Assembly: GCA_002633025.1 (NCBI GenBank)
Contig: NMRB01000182.1
Span: forward strand, 178,272 to 242,271
DNA from: Notospermus geniculatus
Lineage: Eukaryota; Nemertea; Pilidiophora; Heteronemertea; Lineidae
Direction: 5' to 3'
Length of the DNA: 64,000 nucleotides
Under the pieces are notes generated by a model. The model did no database searches, had not been told where the DNA came from, and saw only the letters and a list, made by a program, of their open reading frames with translations. Positions within the stretch are counted from its first letter, which is position 1, and every line of letters begins with the position of its first letter. The position numbers were made by a program, and so were the translations under genes. This document shows positions 10,624 to 20,606 of this stretch, in pieces.

Positions 10624-11616
10624 TCATACGTTTTGGAGATTTTTGGTCAGTTGTACGCAGAAACATCTGTTTTTGGCTGTTTTTGGCCAGGCGATAATAC
10701 GCCGTTGGCCATCGCTGAAAATTTGGTAAAAGTACGTTACAGACGTAGAAACTCTGAGAAGGAACCGTAATCGCGAATCTGATCTCTTCTTCACGTCCTG
10801 CAGCCTATAAATGGCTGGGCAACGCTTCCTGATGTCAACGGTATACACATTTAGTACAGTGCGAAGTCTATGATCGTCGTACGATATTTTATCGGGGCAG
10901 AAACTAAGATCCTCGAAAGCAACAAACTGGTTCCCAAGGAGATATTCCTTTTTACTTCGTGTGAATCCCTGTTTTGTACGTAACACGTTGGTAATGTTCT
11001 CATACATGCTCTCCTTTTCAAATACAACAATGCTGAATACACCCAATGGTTCAAAATTAAACATGAATATATTGCCATTCTCATCAAAGTAATAATTGTT
11101 CATGAAGAACCGAAGTCGATCACTTGAGCCAGTCCAGTTTTGTTCTTCAAGAAAGCTATATTTTACATCGGGTAGAACCCGGACTTGTTCTAGTGTCAGA
11201 ATAAAACCCATGTCTCTAATTCTGTATACGTTGTACCGAGATTCAGTCCTCACTCTCGCTAAACTCTCGCGGTGTCCGTGAGCACGTACGTATCTAATTT
11301 CTAATAATGCAATATCGTTCTGAACAATGATCTTCATCCATCTTAAAACAGACCCGTTTGGACCTTGTGTTCTTAATTTATCGTACGGTAAATGAAGTTT
11401 GCGGCGATTGCGTCCCGTCAGGTCAAAGACAATGCAACGTACTTTCCATCGAGTCTTGATCGAAAAGTAGCAGATGCCAACCACGCCATTTCCATAATCA
11501 CCAGCGACGTACGCAAGATCCAAAACTTGATAATAATAAACTAATTTATAACAAGCATCTTTCCTTGTGTACACGTAGACGTTCAATGGGTTTCCCAGCA
11601 CGGATTTCGAAACCAC
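10624..11616 (-). pseudogene. Duplicated unknown gene, copy B, 5' disrupted
   Basis: The 330-residue frame matches copy A (279-1412) over most of its length, including the VYRIRDMGFILTLEQVRVLP and YFDENGNIFMFNFEP blocks. The first listed Met lies inside the homologous region. The equivalent of the copy A N-terminus continues upstream in another frame after a small deletion near 11590-11600. Farther upstream, a MITE carrying a second MITE splits the region that holds the start codon in copy A. The C-terminal tail also differs. It is therefore probably a broken copy, although the long surviving frame could still be translated from an internal Met. Confidence 0.6.
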
Positions 11617-11722
11617 CCCAAGAAATGCTTCTGATTTTCTGTGATAATGCCAACTGGACGATACTTTCGAAAAATCACCTTTGATTTGAACAATACTTCT
11701 CTCTTTGAAAAAGCTCGGCTAA

Positions 11723-12026
11723 AGCAGGGTTCATTGGCGCACGGATCCGGTCCGTTTTCAGTCCGTTTGCCCCTAGTTTTCCGGATACGACAACGCAAAA
11801 AAATCCATTTCGTCGATTTTTACGGACCTGGGCCCGGTTGCACGAAACTCACGACAGCGCTATCTTGGTGTTAGCGCTATCTTCATGTTAGATGACGTAA
11901 AAATCCACTGTTCTTTTACGTCATTTAACATCAAGTTAGCGCTAACACCAAGATAGCGCTGTCGTGAGTTTCGTGCAACCGGGCCCTGACTAATCGGACA
12001 AAATCCGTGTACCAATGAACCGTGCT
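11723..12026. mobile_element. MITE with TAA duplication, inserted in gene copy B
   Basis: Ends AGCAGGGTTCATTGG and CCAATGAACCGTGCT are inverted and flanked by TAA at 11720-11722 and 12027-12029. The copy A gene lacks it, which shows the empty site. The 3-bp TAA duplication fits PIF/Harbinger. It contains the hairpin at 11831-11985. Confidence 0.8.
11831..11985. mobile_element. 155-bp near-perfect hairpin element, nested
   Basis: GGCCCGGTTGCACGAAACTC pairs with its exact complement at the right end, and the stem continues through AGCGCTATCTTGGTGTTAGC. CTG flanks both ends (11828-11830 and 11986-11988). It sits inside the TAA-flanked MITE, so it is the younger insertion. Confidence 0.8.
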
Positions 12027-12215
12027 TAATAGAGTACATTCCATTCAAATCCCGCGAAAATTCAAAAGGGATCGAACGATTGGTTTAAAAAGGTTGGTTT
12101 AGAAGGTTAGCAAAGCCTACCGCACACGAGCACACGCCTGGCCAACGTCATCTCCACTTCTTTGGGTCGACAGATCCGGTGTAATATTTCTCCCTGCTCC
12201 GTTTGCCAATGCCCT

Positions 12216-12891
12216 TCCCTCNAATGCCCTTCCCCCACCCCCCACCCCCAACAAATATTGACGGATTAAACTGCAACGTGACAATGGTGATAAATGGTGA
12301 TAATCATGCCTCTCTGTTTTTGAGTTTCCGCCGCACAAGAAAGTGGGCACTATCATACGGAAGGCATTCTCATTCGTTTACGCACCTGGTTCGAATCCAG
12401 CCTGGCCCATAATATGGGAAAAATCATCCCTGGTAACATGACAACCGAAAATTAAAACGTGAAATACTAAGGAAACAGGAGTGTAATTCTATAATAGTTT
12501 GTATATCCATGTACATGAATCAAAAGAATTTGAAGGTCTAAAACCGGTTTTATATGCTTTACTCAAGTTCAATGTCAACATGCGAAAAACCCGAACCTGT
12601 TTGCCCTTCAGAATCATATTTTCCCCACCACTGCTATCAAATAGTGCATGGTGTGAATGCAGAAGTTCATTTTTTTCTGTGATAGTATTGATATGAACTT
12701 CATTAGGCACCATTTATATTTTGTCTGGGGGAGGCACTTTTATCACGCTGGAGATGTTTTTTTGTGCATCAGAGGCCGTAACGCGAGTAACAAAAAATGT
12801 TTAAATTTCTCTTTGTTTCATGGTGCTGTGTGATATGAATAGCAAGTTCCTGTCATAAACTGCTTGAAAGGCATTTTAGAAAGGGTTCGAA
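12216..12891. other. No gene; possible pol III B box
   Basis: A B-box-like GGTTCGAATCC lies at about 12390 on the plus strand, but no convincing A box or tRNA fold is seen. It may be a SINE fragment. Nothing else was recognised. Confidence 0.3.
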
Positions 12892-13269
12892 TAACTAATC
12901 CAACTTTTTGGTTACTCTTTCTAGATTTATTTTAAACACGACGTTTCTACCAGTCTTCCCTGGTCGTTGTCAAGTGTACAACTGAATCAAAGTACTGGTG
13001 ACTTCAGTTGTAGTCCGTTTGAAAGGCATTTTATTTTATACTCTGTTTATTTACCTTCTTGTCAACACATCAACCTGTGACTCTGCATAAGACCCAATTG
13101 TTTTACTGCACAATTGTTTCATTAAGACTGTATTTCTGTAAAAACACTGTTATGTAGACTCAACTTCACTTTGATTCAGTTGTACACTTGACAACGACCA
13201 GGGAAGACTGGTAGAAACGTCGTGTTTAAAATAAATCTAGAAAGAGTAACCAAAAAGTTGGATTAGTTA
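12892..13269. repeat. Long inverted repeat, 102-bp arms (PLE end or foldback)
   Basis: The arm 12892-12993 is repeated almost exactly in inverse at 13168-13269 (TAACTAATCCAACTTTTTGG and its complement at the tips). Each arm includes ACGACCAGGGAAGACTGGT followed by AGAAACGTCG, which resembles the stem II and GAAA region of the hammerhead-type motifs known at the ends of Penelope-like elements, but the CTGATGA box is degenerate. It may be a foldback built from such an end, or an independent MITE. Confidence 0.55.
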
Positions 13270-14399
13270 AGTTTCTGTCATCATCTCTTCCAAGACCCCT
13301 CCACACATTTAGGACAAAAAGCTAAGAAATTACTAAACACCCATTTACTAACAGAGCTCTGAACTTTGTAACGTGAGTAACAATGTAACGTGAGTAACAT
13401 TCAGTGTGATAGCTGTAACGTGAGTGACACCTGTTTTGCTGAGAATCTGGAGAATCATGCATGATTGACAGATGATTACTAATTGGCAATTAGTAAACTG
13501 CTGTTCTGTGACAAAGAGGGCACTAGTAAACACCCACAATGCAACAGCAGAACCAAACATTTCCTGTCTGAGGAAATTTTTGTCTTGGGAATACTGAATG
13601 ATAATCTACCAACATCCAGCAGCCTGACAGGTATTTTTTTGGAAAAAATAAGAGTTATACAAGCAACGAGCCATAGAGTATGGAAAAAACAAATGAGGAT
13701 GGCAGGAAAACTAAATCAAATAATAATGAGCACTGAAAAGCCAGCCTCAACCTCAGTTGATCACGTGTTGAATTGTATGACAAATGATGCAGGCCTAGTT
13801 GTGTCATGACTCTAGTGTAAGCTGGTAGTGGATCTGAGATGAGAATGTACAATATTATGATTGGAGATAGGCCTAGGCCCTAGGCCAGGCCAAGTGAGGT
13901 CATCACTTAGGTAGGCCTAGGCCACTGTGTAGGCCCCTGCCCCTAACTAGACCTAGGCCCTACAAGTCTGATCAGCCGGCATAAGCATAGGCCTATCCAT
14001 ACTGGTACCGGTACTGTCCAAAGGTTTGCGAGGCTAGCATCCAAACCGAAAGTTAGTTGGATCAGTTTCAATGAAGTCTACCGGGCATGCCGGGTATCAT
14101 TACTCGCTAGGCCTAGGGCCTAGCTAGAAAGAGTGTATCATCTAGTTTTCATCGAACATCTTTTGCAGAATGCCTTAGGCTTCCTGTACCTAGAAGTATA
14201 CGGTATTCGGTATACTCTACACGGTATACGGTATACGAACACGGCGATTTATATAGGATATACGCTGGGCTGAACTCGGCAATTTGGTCGTTCGATTTGC
14301 ATTGTCGGAAAGTACTAAGTCGTGTAGAGGATGTGTCGGGACGTTTTTTACACACAACCCCCTAGTGACCGAGAAAGGGTTAACATTTTGGGGGCACTC
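13270..14399. other. No gene recognised; short tandem motif
   Basis: A 15-base-like motif, TAACGTGAGTAACA, occurs three times at about 13368-13430 and once in variant form near 12778. Open frames such as 13483-13809 are unrecognised. GGCCTAGG-rich sequence fills 13865-14120. Confidence 0.4.
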
Positions 14400-14570
14400 C
14401 AGGGCCGTATTTAACTTTTTGGTCGGGGGGGGGGGCAGGAGCCTCTCAGTGGGGCAGAAGACCCCTTTTTGCCGTTTTTTGCCCAAATCCGCATGAAAAT
14501 CACGTTTTTTGGTTGGCTCAGGAGGGGGGGGGGCAACAGCCCCCCTCGTCCCCCTTTAAATACGGCCCTG
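14400..14570. mobile_element. hAT-like MITE, CAGGGCCGTATTTAA ends
   Basis: CAGGGCCGTATTTAA at the left and TTTAAATACGGCCCTG at the right are inverted. The pentamer CACTC directly flanks both ends (14395-14399 and 14571-14575). CAGGG-type ends are typical of hAT elements, whose duplications are 8 bp, so part of the duplication may have decayed. The interior is G-rich and C-rich with no coding capacity. Confidence 0.6.
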
Positions 14571-14873
14571 CACTCTGTAAAATATTTCCTTTGCTGAATT
14601 ATCGAACCTGAACTTTGTTTCACAACCAGACACTAGTGAATACCAATATTTACTCTGTTTTTGATATATTTCTGCTGAAAATCAACAAAAAATATCATTT
14701 AGAAATGAGTAAACTGACCAATCTATGCCTATTCTCCCGACTACGGTCAGTATACGCAGAGGAAAAATCGTGCAAGCGCGATTCCTTGTATACGAGAATA
14801 GCGTGCACCGTTCCTCGTATAGGGCCATGTAACCCGCTCATTGAAATAAGCTTGTTCGTTTTCTAGTATACGC

Positions 14874-16111
14874 GTGCATTACGAAACGTGCACCAAATAC
14901 CGAATACCGTATATTTCTATGCACAGGAAGCCTAATGGGAAGCTTTCTAATGCACGGAGACAAACGCGTTATCGAGAGAAAAAAAGACGACTGGGCCAGT
15001 ATAAGGAATACAAGGCGAAGCACAAGAAAGAAATGAAGCGCTATAGACAAAAAAAGAAAAATGAAGAAAAGCAGTTGCCAAAAACTGTGCAGAATAGACT
15101 CCTGCGAGAGCGGAGGACAGCAGTGAAGAAACGGGTGGCAGAATGCAGGAAACGGAAAAAAAGAACAGATGAAACTCCAGTGGCATTCAGCAGTGCCCGG
15201 GCACTAGCCATGGCTACGTCTCGTGCAAAACGTAATTTACCAAGTACAACTAGGCGGCAGAAGGCTGTATGCAGGCGACTGTACCGGTCCGAGTGTATTC
15301 AAAATGATGAGTTACAGGATGTTGCAATCAATACCCCCAGGCACCGAGGGCTAAGTGATGAAACAAGAGGAATCATTAGCAGGTTTTATCAGCGTGATGA
15401 TGTCAGCAGGCAAGCTTGAGGTCGGAAAAATTTCACCTGTTTGAGAAGCCAATGGCAAGAAGACAAAAGTTCAAACACGACATCTGACGACCTCATTAAG
15501 AGAGACTTTTGCTTTTGCTTTTTTCGTCGAGGAACATCCTGATATATCCGTGGGAAAGTCAACATTTGCAAGTCTTCGTCCACCAAATGTTCAACTCAGT
15601 TGCAAACTACCACACAATGTGTGTCTCTGCAAATATCATGAAAATTTCATTGCCACTGTAAACGCCTTGCATAAAGCAGTTCCAGAATTCCCAGAGTACT
15701 CCAGAACCCTGCAAGCAACCTTCCTCTGTGAATCACCAACCAAGATGTGCTGGATGAATGAATGTGACGAGTACAATGGTGGACAAGGCTACCAGAATGC
15801 CTACAGTGATCTCTTTTCTGATGTGACTGGTGAGGCCTGCTCCTGGTACATTTGGAAAAACGACGAAGATGGCAAACTCGCCAAGTTAGTTGACACTGGA
15901 AGAACTTTTAGAGTACTTTACTGACACCCTCCCACAGTTTTTGCAACATACCTACTTCAAGAGGAAACAGGCAGCATCTTACCAAGTTCAGCGTGAAGCT
16001 GCTGTCCCTGGTTCTGAATCCAAAGTGTTACTTCAAGTGGATTTTTCTGAAAATTATAAGATTACAACTCTCCGCCTGTTGATGATGAACGTGTGCGTGA
16101 GGCCTTGCTGA
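14874..16111 (+). pseudogene. Decayed transposon-type protein, basic N-terminus plus Cys/His region
   Basis: Coding-like sequence runs through at least three frames: 14874-15419 (a very basic N-terminus, rich in K/R with repeated Y-R-x-K-K), then a frameshifted link at about 15415-15550, then 15550-15924 with the block STFASLRPPNVQL followed by CLCKYH and later paired Cys, and finally 15890-16111 with LLQVDFSENYKI. I have the impression of a family of multicopy animal proteins that combine such a basic start, an LRPxxV block with a C-x-C-x2-H cluster, and an acidic D-F-x-E-N-Y motif that might be part of a DDE-type catalytic core. I cannot name the superfamily. Stops and frame changes show it is inactive here. 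Confidence 0.45.
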
Positions 16112-16535
16112 ATTTTTGAGTTGCCGTACAAAGAAAACTGCAGTTGTCATCTGGACGCTGTCACGAGCCATTTCAGGTGCCATATCCCCTGGACATTTAC
16201 CAGCACTGTTTTGGAAACAAAGGTACGACGGCATCAGTGAAAGGATACAGTGCATTTCGGATGATGACTTCTGTGATCTAAAATGAATATGTGTTCACTC
16301 GACCGTATTAAACTATTATGAATCACTGGAGAATAGTCGTGGGCGTGGCAAAATATGTAACATTTTCAGGAAGTACTCCCTCCTGGTGAAAAAAGTCCAG
16401 AGACGCAGAGGGCGAATTCACGGCAGAATTCACGCAATTCACGAAAGATCAAGTTGGAATGTTAGATGGACTTTTGTTGGATGATGAGAGGAGAAAACCT
16501 CTTACATGGTCCGACCTAAATACGATAATAAACCT
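16112..16535. other. No clear gene; probable decayed 3' continuation
   Basis: May contain further remnants of the transposon-type protein above, but frames are short and I cannot align them by eye. Confidence 0.3.
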
Positions 16536-16654
16536 GGGGTCGTAGTTTAGAATGTTCCTTAACGTTAAGGTCGACCTTAAGTCTATTGTAAAACTATCAA
16601 GAACAATAGATTTAAGGTGGACCTTAATGTTGAAGAACGTTCTAAAATACTGCC
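16536..16654. mobile_element. Hairpin element related to 5835-5952
   Basis: TTTAGAATGTTCCTTAACGT at the left pairs imperfectly with its complement near 16621-16647, and the stem continues through TTAAGGTCGACCTTAA and TCTATTGT / ACAATAGA. The motif order (TAGAA, then CCTTA, then TTAAGGT) matches the nested hairpin at 5835-5952, so they are probably one diverged family. Confidence 0.5.
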
Positions 16655-17124
16655 TCTGGATTAAGAAGACGTCGGCCTGTTTTCAAAATGGCAAAAAGAA
16701 AATGGCCTGACTGCCGGGTCATTAGCAAATTATGTTGCCCGCCTGCGCAAATTGTTAATGTGCGCAGTGGATTCCGCGTTCTCCGAATAGTTACACAATA
16801 AAAGAATATGAAGCAGTTATCGCTCGCCTCACTATGCAATACAGGAAGAGGGGACGAGACGAAAATACGGCGAAAACGGTGGAGGAGATGGGCGCTTTGA
16901 GCAGCATCAAGGACCTCCTACGGTATACAGGGAGCGATTCAGCAAGTCTCCACAATGGCAGAGGACGAAGGACGAAGTCAGCGCATATGCTGCAGGGATT
17001 TCCTTTATAGCAAACCGTACTGACTTTTCCTACAACAAGGACATGCTCATCTCCATCGCAATGGCTGGTTCCATCGCCAAGTCAATCTCCATTGCCAAGT
17101 CCATCTCCATCGCTTCAACCGACG

Positions 17125-17370
17125 GCTATCTCGAACTAGAAATACTTTTGGACACTTAAGGGGCAGGTGGAGGTGTTTACCCTAAGAAATGACTTCCAGA
17201 AAGAAAATGTGAATCATATCATCGTAGCCTGTTGTATTTTACACAACGTTTGTGAGGTTCATAATGAAAGGTTCAATCTGGCCTGGGAGGAAGAAGCAGA
17301 AGCATATGAACACTGGCTTGAGGGTCTCAATAATGGTGAAAGATTCCAGCGCTTAAAGATAATGTATCGC
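17125..17370 (+). pseudogene. Harbinger-type transposase, C-terminal remnant
   Basis: The frame from 17167 contains NVNHIIVACCILHNVCEVH, matching the terminal signature of DDE_Tnp_4 (PIF/Harbinger) transposases, where an ACC-x-LHN motif follows the last catalytic Glu region. Just upstream the DNA still suggests the F-G-x-L-K-G block. The rest of the catalytic domain was not found between 16655 and 17125, so this is a 3' fragment. The frame continues to 17553, but the part beyond about 17370 looks unrelated. Confidence 0.7.
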
Positions 17371-17633
17371 GGGTATTTTCGCGGGCCACGAAAATCATTG
17401 TTTATTTACATTTATGTCCAGTGTTTGGTGGCTTGCCCCTCTAGAAATTCTTTTGATACCGAAAGTATTCAATTTGGTGGGTTGGTATGTCCCAAAAGTC
17501 CATGTTTACAAACATTGAATGTAAACAATGAAGTCGTGATACATTATCTTTAAGAATGGAGAATCAAAATGTGAATCTCAACCAGAAGAAATGAAATAGG
17601 TAACACCGTCTTTTGAATCAACTTGGTTGTATT

Positions 17634-17672
17634 GAGACAAGCTTTCGACCCTATCGGGCCTTCATCAGGTCT
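17634..17672 (-). ncRNA. Hammerhead ribozyme-like motif at Penelope-like element end
   Basis: On the minus strand, CTGATGA is followed by a GGCCC-GATA-GGGTC stem-loop and then GAAA, which are the conserved core boxes of a hammerhead ribozyme in the right order and spacing. AGAC before the core and GTCT after it could form stem I. Stem III would be minimal. Hammerhead motifs are known in the terminal repeats of Penelope-like elements, and this copy lies about 160 bases beyond the stop of the Penelope-type gene at 17823-18650, on the same strand. Catalysis is inferred, not shown. Confidence 0.55.
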
Positions 17673-17822
17673 GAGGAAAATCATGACAACAGGAGTATAC
17701 ATATGTGGTGACAATTACAATGACAATACACGTCGGACTTACAATGTAGCTTGAACATTAATTGGTGGCTGAGAAGGTGACAACGGTAAAGAAAACACAA
17801 GATAAATCCTAAAGATAAATCT

Positions 17823-18650
17823 TTACTTGTAGTTGGCCATGAAGCCCAGGTCTCTGTTAAGTCCGTTGTTTTTGCAGTTAAATCTGGCAATGAGTCTTTG
17901 TTCACAGATCCTTCTTTCTCTGGTGTTTGGTAAATGTCCTTGTAACACCCTTATCCGCATGTTGTTGCAAGAATGATCTGCTTGGTTGAAATGCTCTCCT
18001 ACAGGGACGAACATGTTTTTGTTGTTGATGCTTTGTCTATGACCGTTGATACGGTTTCTGAGTTTTTGGCTTGTTTCTCCAATGTACCTAGCTGGGCAAA
18101 CAGAGCATTCTATCAGATAGACGCAATCTTTGGTGTCGCATGCGTAGTGACCCTGAATATGAAATTGTTCCTTGGTGCTAGGTATCGAGACACTGTTTCC
18201 CTTGGCTATTTGGGGGCATAGCTTGCACCGAGGTTTCTGGCATGGTTGCGTTCCTGGGGGTCTGAGGGGTGCGAGTTTGCTGTGTACTAGTATGTTACCC
18301 ACGTTGCGAGGTTGGCGATAGGCAATAATGGGTGGTTTAGGGAACAGTTCCATGAGTTTGGGGTCATCGTTTATCACCTGCTGCATTTCTTTCGCGATGC
18401 GCTTGACTGGTGCTAGTCCTGGGTGATAGGTGAGGACCAGTGGTACTCGGTCACTGTTGTTACCGTTGGCCTCTTTCTGTTTGTATTCCAGTAGCTGTTC
18501 CCTAGGTGTATCCATAGCCTTTTTGACCTGTTGGTTGATGGTACGATTGTTGTATCCAAGATTCCTAAATGCACGTGTTAGGTCTTGGAGCTGTTTGTCA
18601 CAGGTGTCCCTTTCTGAGCATAGTCGGTTATATCTCAGAGCCTGGCTGTA
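17823..18650 (-). pseudogene. Penelope-like element ORF, C-terminal part with GIY-YIG nuclease
   Basis: The frame is open from the edge of the assembly gap (18650) to 17823, so the first Met at 18515 is not the true start. The order is a linker with HPGLAPVKRIAKEMQ, a Cys-rich C-x4-C-x2-C block, then VYLIECSVCPARYIGET, which is the GIY-YIG endonuclease of Penelope-like retroelements, followed by the conserved R-x-R and H-x-Q stretch and a C-terminal E-Q-x-LI motif. The reverse transcriptase would lie upstream and is lost in, or beyond, the gap. The visible part has no stop or frameshift. The hammerhead-like motif follows downstream. Confidence 0.85.
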
Positions 18651-19344
18651 NNNNNNNNNNNNNNNNNNNNNNNNNNNNNNNNNNNNNNNNNNNNNNNNNN
18701 NNNNNNNNNNNNNNNNNNNNNNNNNNNNNNNNNNNNNNNNNNNNNNNNNNNNNNNNNNNNNNNNNNNNNNNNNNNNNNNNNNNNNNNNNNNNNNNNNNNN
18801 NNNNNNNNNNNNNNNNNNNNNNNNNNNNNNNNNNNNNNNNNNNNNNNNNNNNNNNNNNNNNNNNNNNNNNNNNNNNNNNNNNNNNNNNNNNNNNNNNNNN
18901 NNNNNNNNNNNNNNNNNNNNNNNNNNNNNNNNNNNNNNNNNNNNNNNNNNNNNNNNNNNNNNNNNNNNNNNNNNNNNNNNNNNNNNNNNNNNNNNNNNNN
19001 NNNNNNNNNNNNNNNNNNNNNNNNNNNNNNNNNNNNNNNNNNNNNNNNNNNNNNNNNNNNNNNNNNNNNNNNNNNNNNNNNNNNNNNNNNNNNNNNNNNN
19101 NNNNNNNNNNNNNNNNNNNNNNNNNNNNNNNNNNNNNNNNNNNNNNNNNNNNNNNNNNNNNNNNNNNNNNNNNNNNNNNNNNNNNNNNNNNNNNNNNNNN
19201 NNNNNNNNNNNNNNNNNNNNNNNNNNNNNNNNNNNNNNNNNNNNNNNNNNNNNNNNNNNNNNNNNNNNNNNNNNNNNNNNNNNNNNNNNNNNNNNNNNNN
19301 NNNNNNNNNNNNNNNNNNNNNNNNNNNNNNNNNNNNNNNNNNNN
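18651..19344. other. Assembly gap (694 N)
   Basis: Unresolved sequence. The right edge opens into a run of about 30 G (19345-19378), which probably stopped sequencing or assembly. Long open frames that cross this gap are artefacts. Confidence 0.99.
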
Positions 19345-19346
19345 GT

Positions 19347-19378
<32 letters not shown>

Positions 19379-19701
19379 GGTGTTATTAGCTTCCATGGAC
19401 TTGGATCAGCCTTTGGGCATCCTCCCACAGCAGGGATTTCGTATTGCTCCTATTAACTCGCACACAAAGTGTGAGTGGATGAGGAGGAGCGACACAAAAC
19501 CCTCTCCAGTATGGCTTTTGGGTAACATACGTGAGGTGATCTCCAACCGAGACAGCACAGTAGACTACTGTGAACATAGGATGACTCTCTATACTCATAA
19601 TGAAAGTACATGTAAAACATTGTCACACTACAACAGTTATATATGTGAATTTTAGATTTGATATGTGCAGCTGAAGAAGGTTCGGCTCTGCATCCACACA
19701 T
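19345..19701. other. Poly-G edge and unrecognised spacer
   Basis: The G run is followed by ordinary sequence with no recognised gene, up to the CACAT target site of the BEL element. Confidence 0.5.
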
Positions 19702-19864
19702 TGTTGAAAATTCAAGAGTTATGTTGTGTGTATTGTAAGTGTTCAGTGAGGGTTAATAGGCCTTTGCTGTCGATTTCGTTCCGAACCGCTGGGTTCTTTC
19801 CGGCCTAGCGATTGCTATGGTCAAGCTTTGTTAACTTCTTGTTATTGTCAAGTTTTGCGTCAGA

Positions 19865-20425
19865 TCATAAAGAGATCAAACTCCAAGCAACAGTGTGTGC
19901 CCAAGTGGTTGCTTTAGGGGTTTGATCTCTTTATGGTAAGATCATAAAGAGATCAAACCCCTAAAGCAACCACTTGGTTTACGACATTCTGAGAAAAACG
20001 TGATGCCCAAAGAAATTTTCAATGAAACTTCTTCCAGTTGTTTTATATGATAGCTATGGGTCTTCTCCATGATGTGTAAAAATTCCATACGATTCCATTT
20101 AGTAGTTTTTGTGATATGGAACATTTAGCAGCCAGCACCCTTGCGCACAATCTGTCTCTCGGGTATCTGCTATACATTTAGATAGGCTACTGTACAGATG
20201 TACAGGGATGTGACCAACAGGTTTACCCAGCCCTGGCACCTTTATGAATTGGTCATTCTTCACAAATTTGGGCTCAGGGCTGGTGGATTGTTGGATTAGA
20301 AATATTAGTTTAACATGGAAATTTGGGTGATAAGAGCCATCTGGTGAGAAAAAGTGGAACTCATCGGACAAGCAACAGTGTGTGCCCAAGTGGTTGCTTT
20401 AGGGGTTTGATCTCTTTTTGGTAAG
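19865..20425. mobile_element. Foldback insertion in the 5' LTR
   Basis: Absent from the 3' LTR. The ends are inverted: CATAAAGAGATCAAAC at the left and GTTTGATCTCTTTTTGG at the right. The block AAGCAACAGTGTGTGCCCAA plus GTGGTTGCTTTAGGGG appears near both ends, and a third, inverted copy of the AAAGAGATCAAACCCC tract starts at about 19947. GTAAGAT is repeated at the inner junction and at the right edge, so one element may have inserted into or beside another. No protein gene was recognised. Limits are accurate to about 10 bases. Confidence 0.65.
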
Positions 20426-20434
20426 ATGTATTTG

Positions 20435-20453
20435 TATAAAAGAATTGAATAAA
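20435..20453 (+). promoter_or_regulatory. LTR TATA box and poly(A) signal
   Basis: TATAAAAG followed closely by AATAAA, preserved at 32538-32556 in the 3' LTR. Such close spacing is common in compact LTRs, where R lies between the two. Confidence 0.6.
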
Positions 20454-20570
20454 CTCGTGGCAGTTCGCCCCGAGAGCCTACAGAGAGATGAGCTCCGGCC
20501 TCGGTCTTTATTTTGTTCTGTCCCTCCATAGCCACCGTTTTACGTTCTTGAGAAGAGCATTCTCAAACAT

Positions 20571-20588
20571 TGGTGCCGAAACCCGGGA
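20571..20588 (+). other. BEL primer binding site
   Basis: TGGTGCCGAAACCCGGGA lies one base after the LTR end, where a tRNA primer would anneal. It has the TGG start expected of a site complementary to a tRNA CCA end. I have not assigned the tRNA. Confidence 0.8.
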
Positions 20589-20606
20589 ATTCATATTTCT
20601 TTTGCT

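Larger units (their letters stand above)
10390..12215. repeat. Segmental duplication, copy B
   Basis: Direct duplicate of 1-1560, lengthened by a 304-bp insertion (11723-12026) near the gene's 5' end. Similarity extends from the GAGCTGGAGGCC tract at the left to the TTTGCCAATGCCCTTCC tract at the right. Copy A carries the TTAA-type MITE just past the corresponding right limit. Confidence 0.85.
19702..20569 (+). repeat. BEL element 5' LTR (with insertion)
   Basis: Matches the 3' LTR at both ends. It is longer (868 against 476 bases) because of a foldback insertion of about 560 bases, and it lacks the 175-bp insertion of the 3' LTR. A TATAAAAG box at 20435-20442 and an AATAAA at 20448-20453 are the likely promoter and polyadenylation signals. 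Confidence 0.92.

Noticed and set aside
18430-19456. Several long open frames of 250-320 codons
   Set aside because: They run through the 694-base N gap and the adjacent poly-G tract. The residues are undefined or polyglycine/polyproline.
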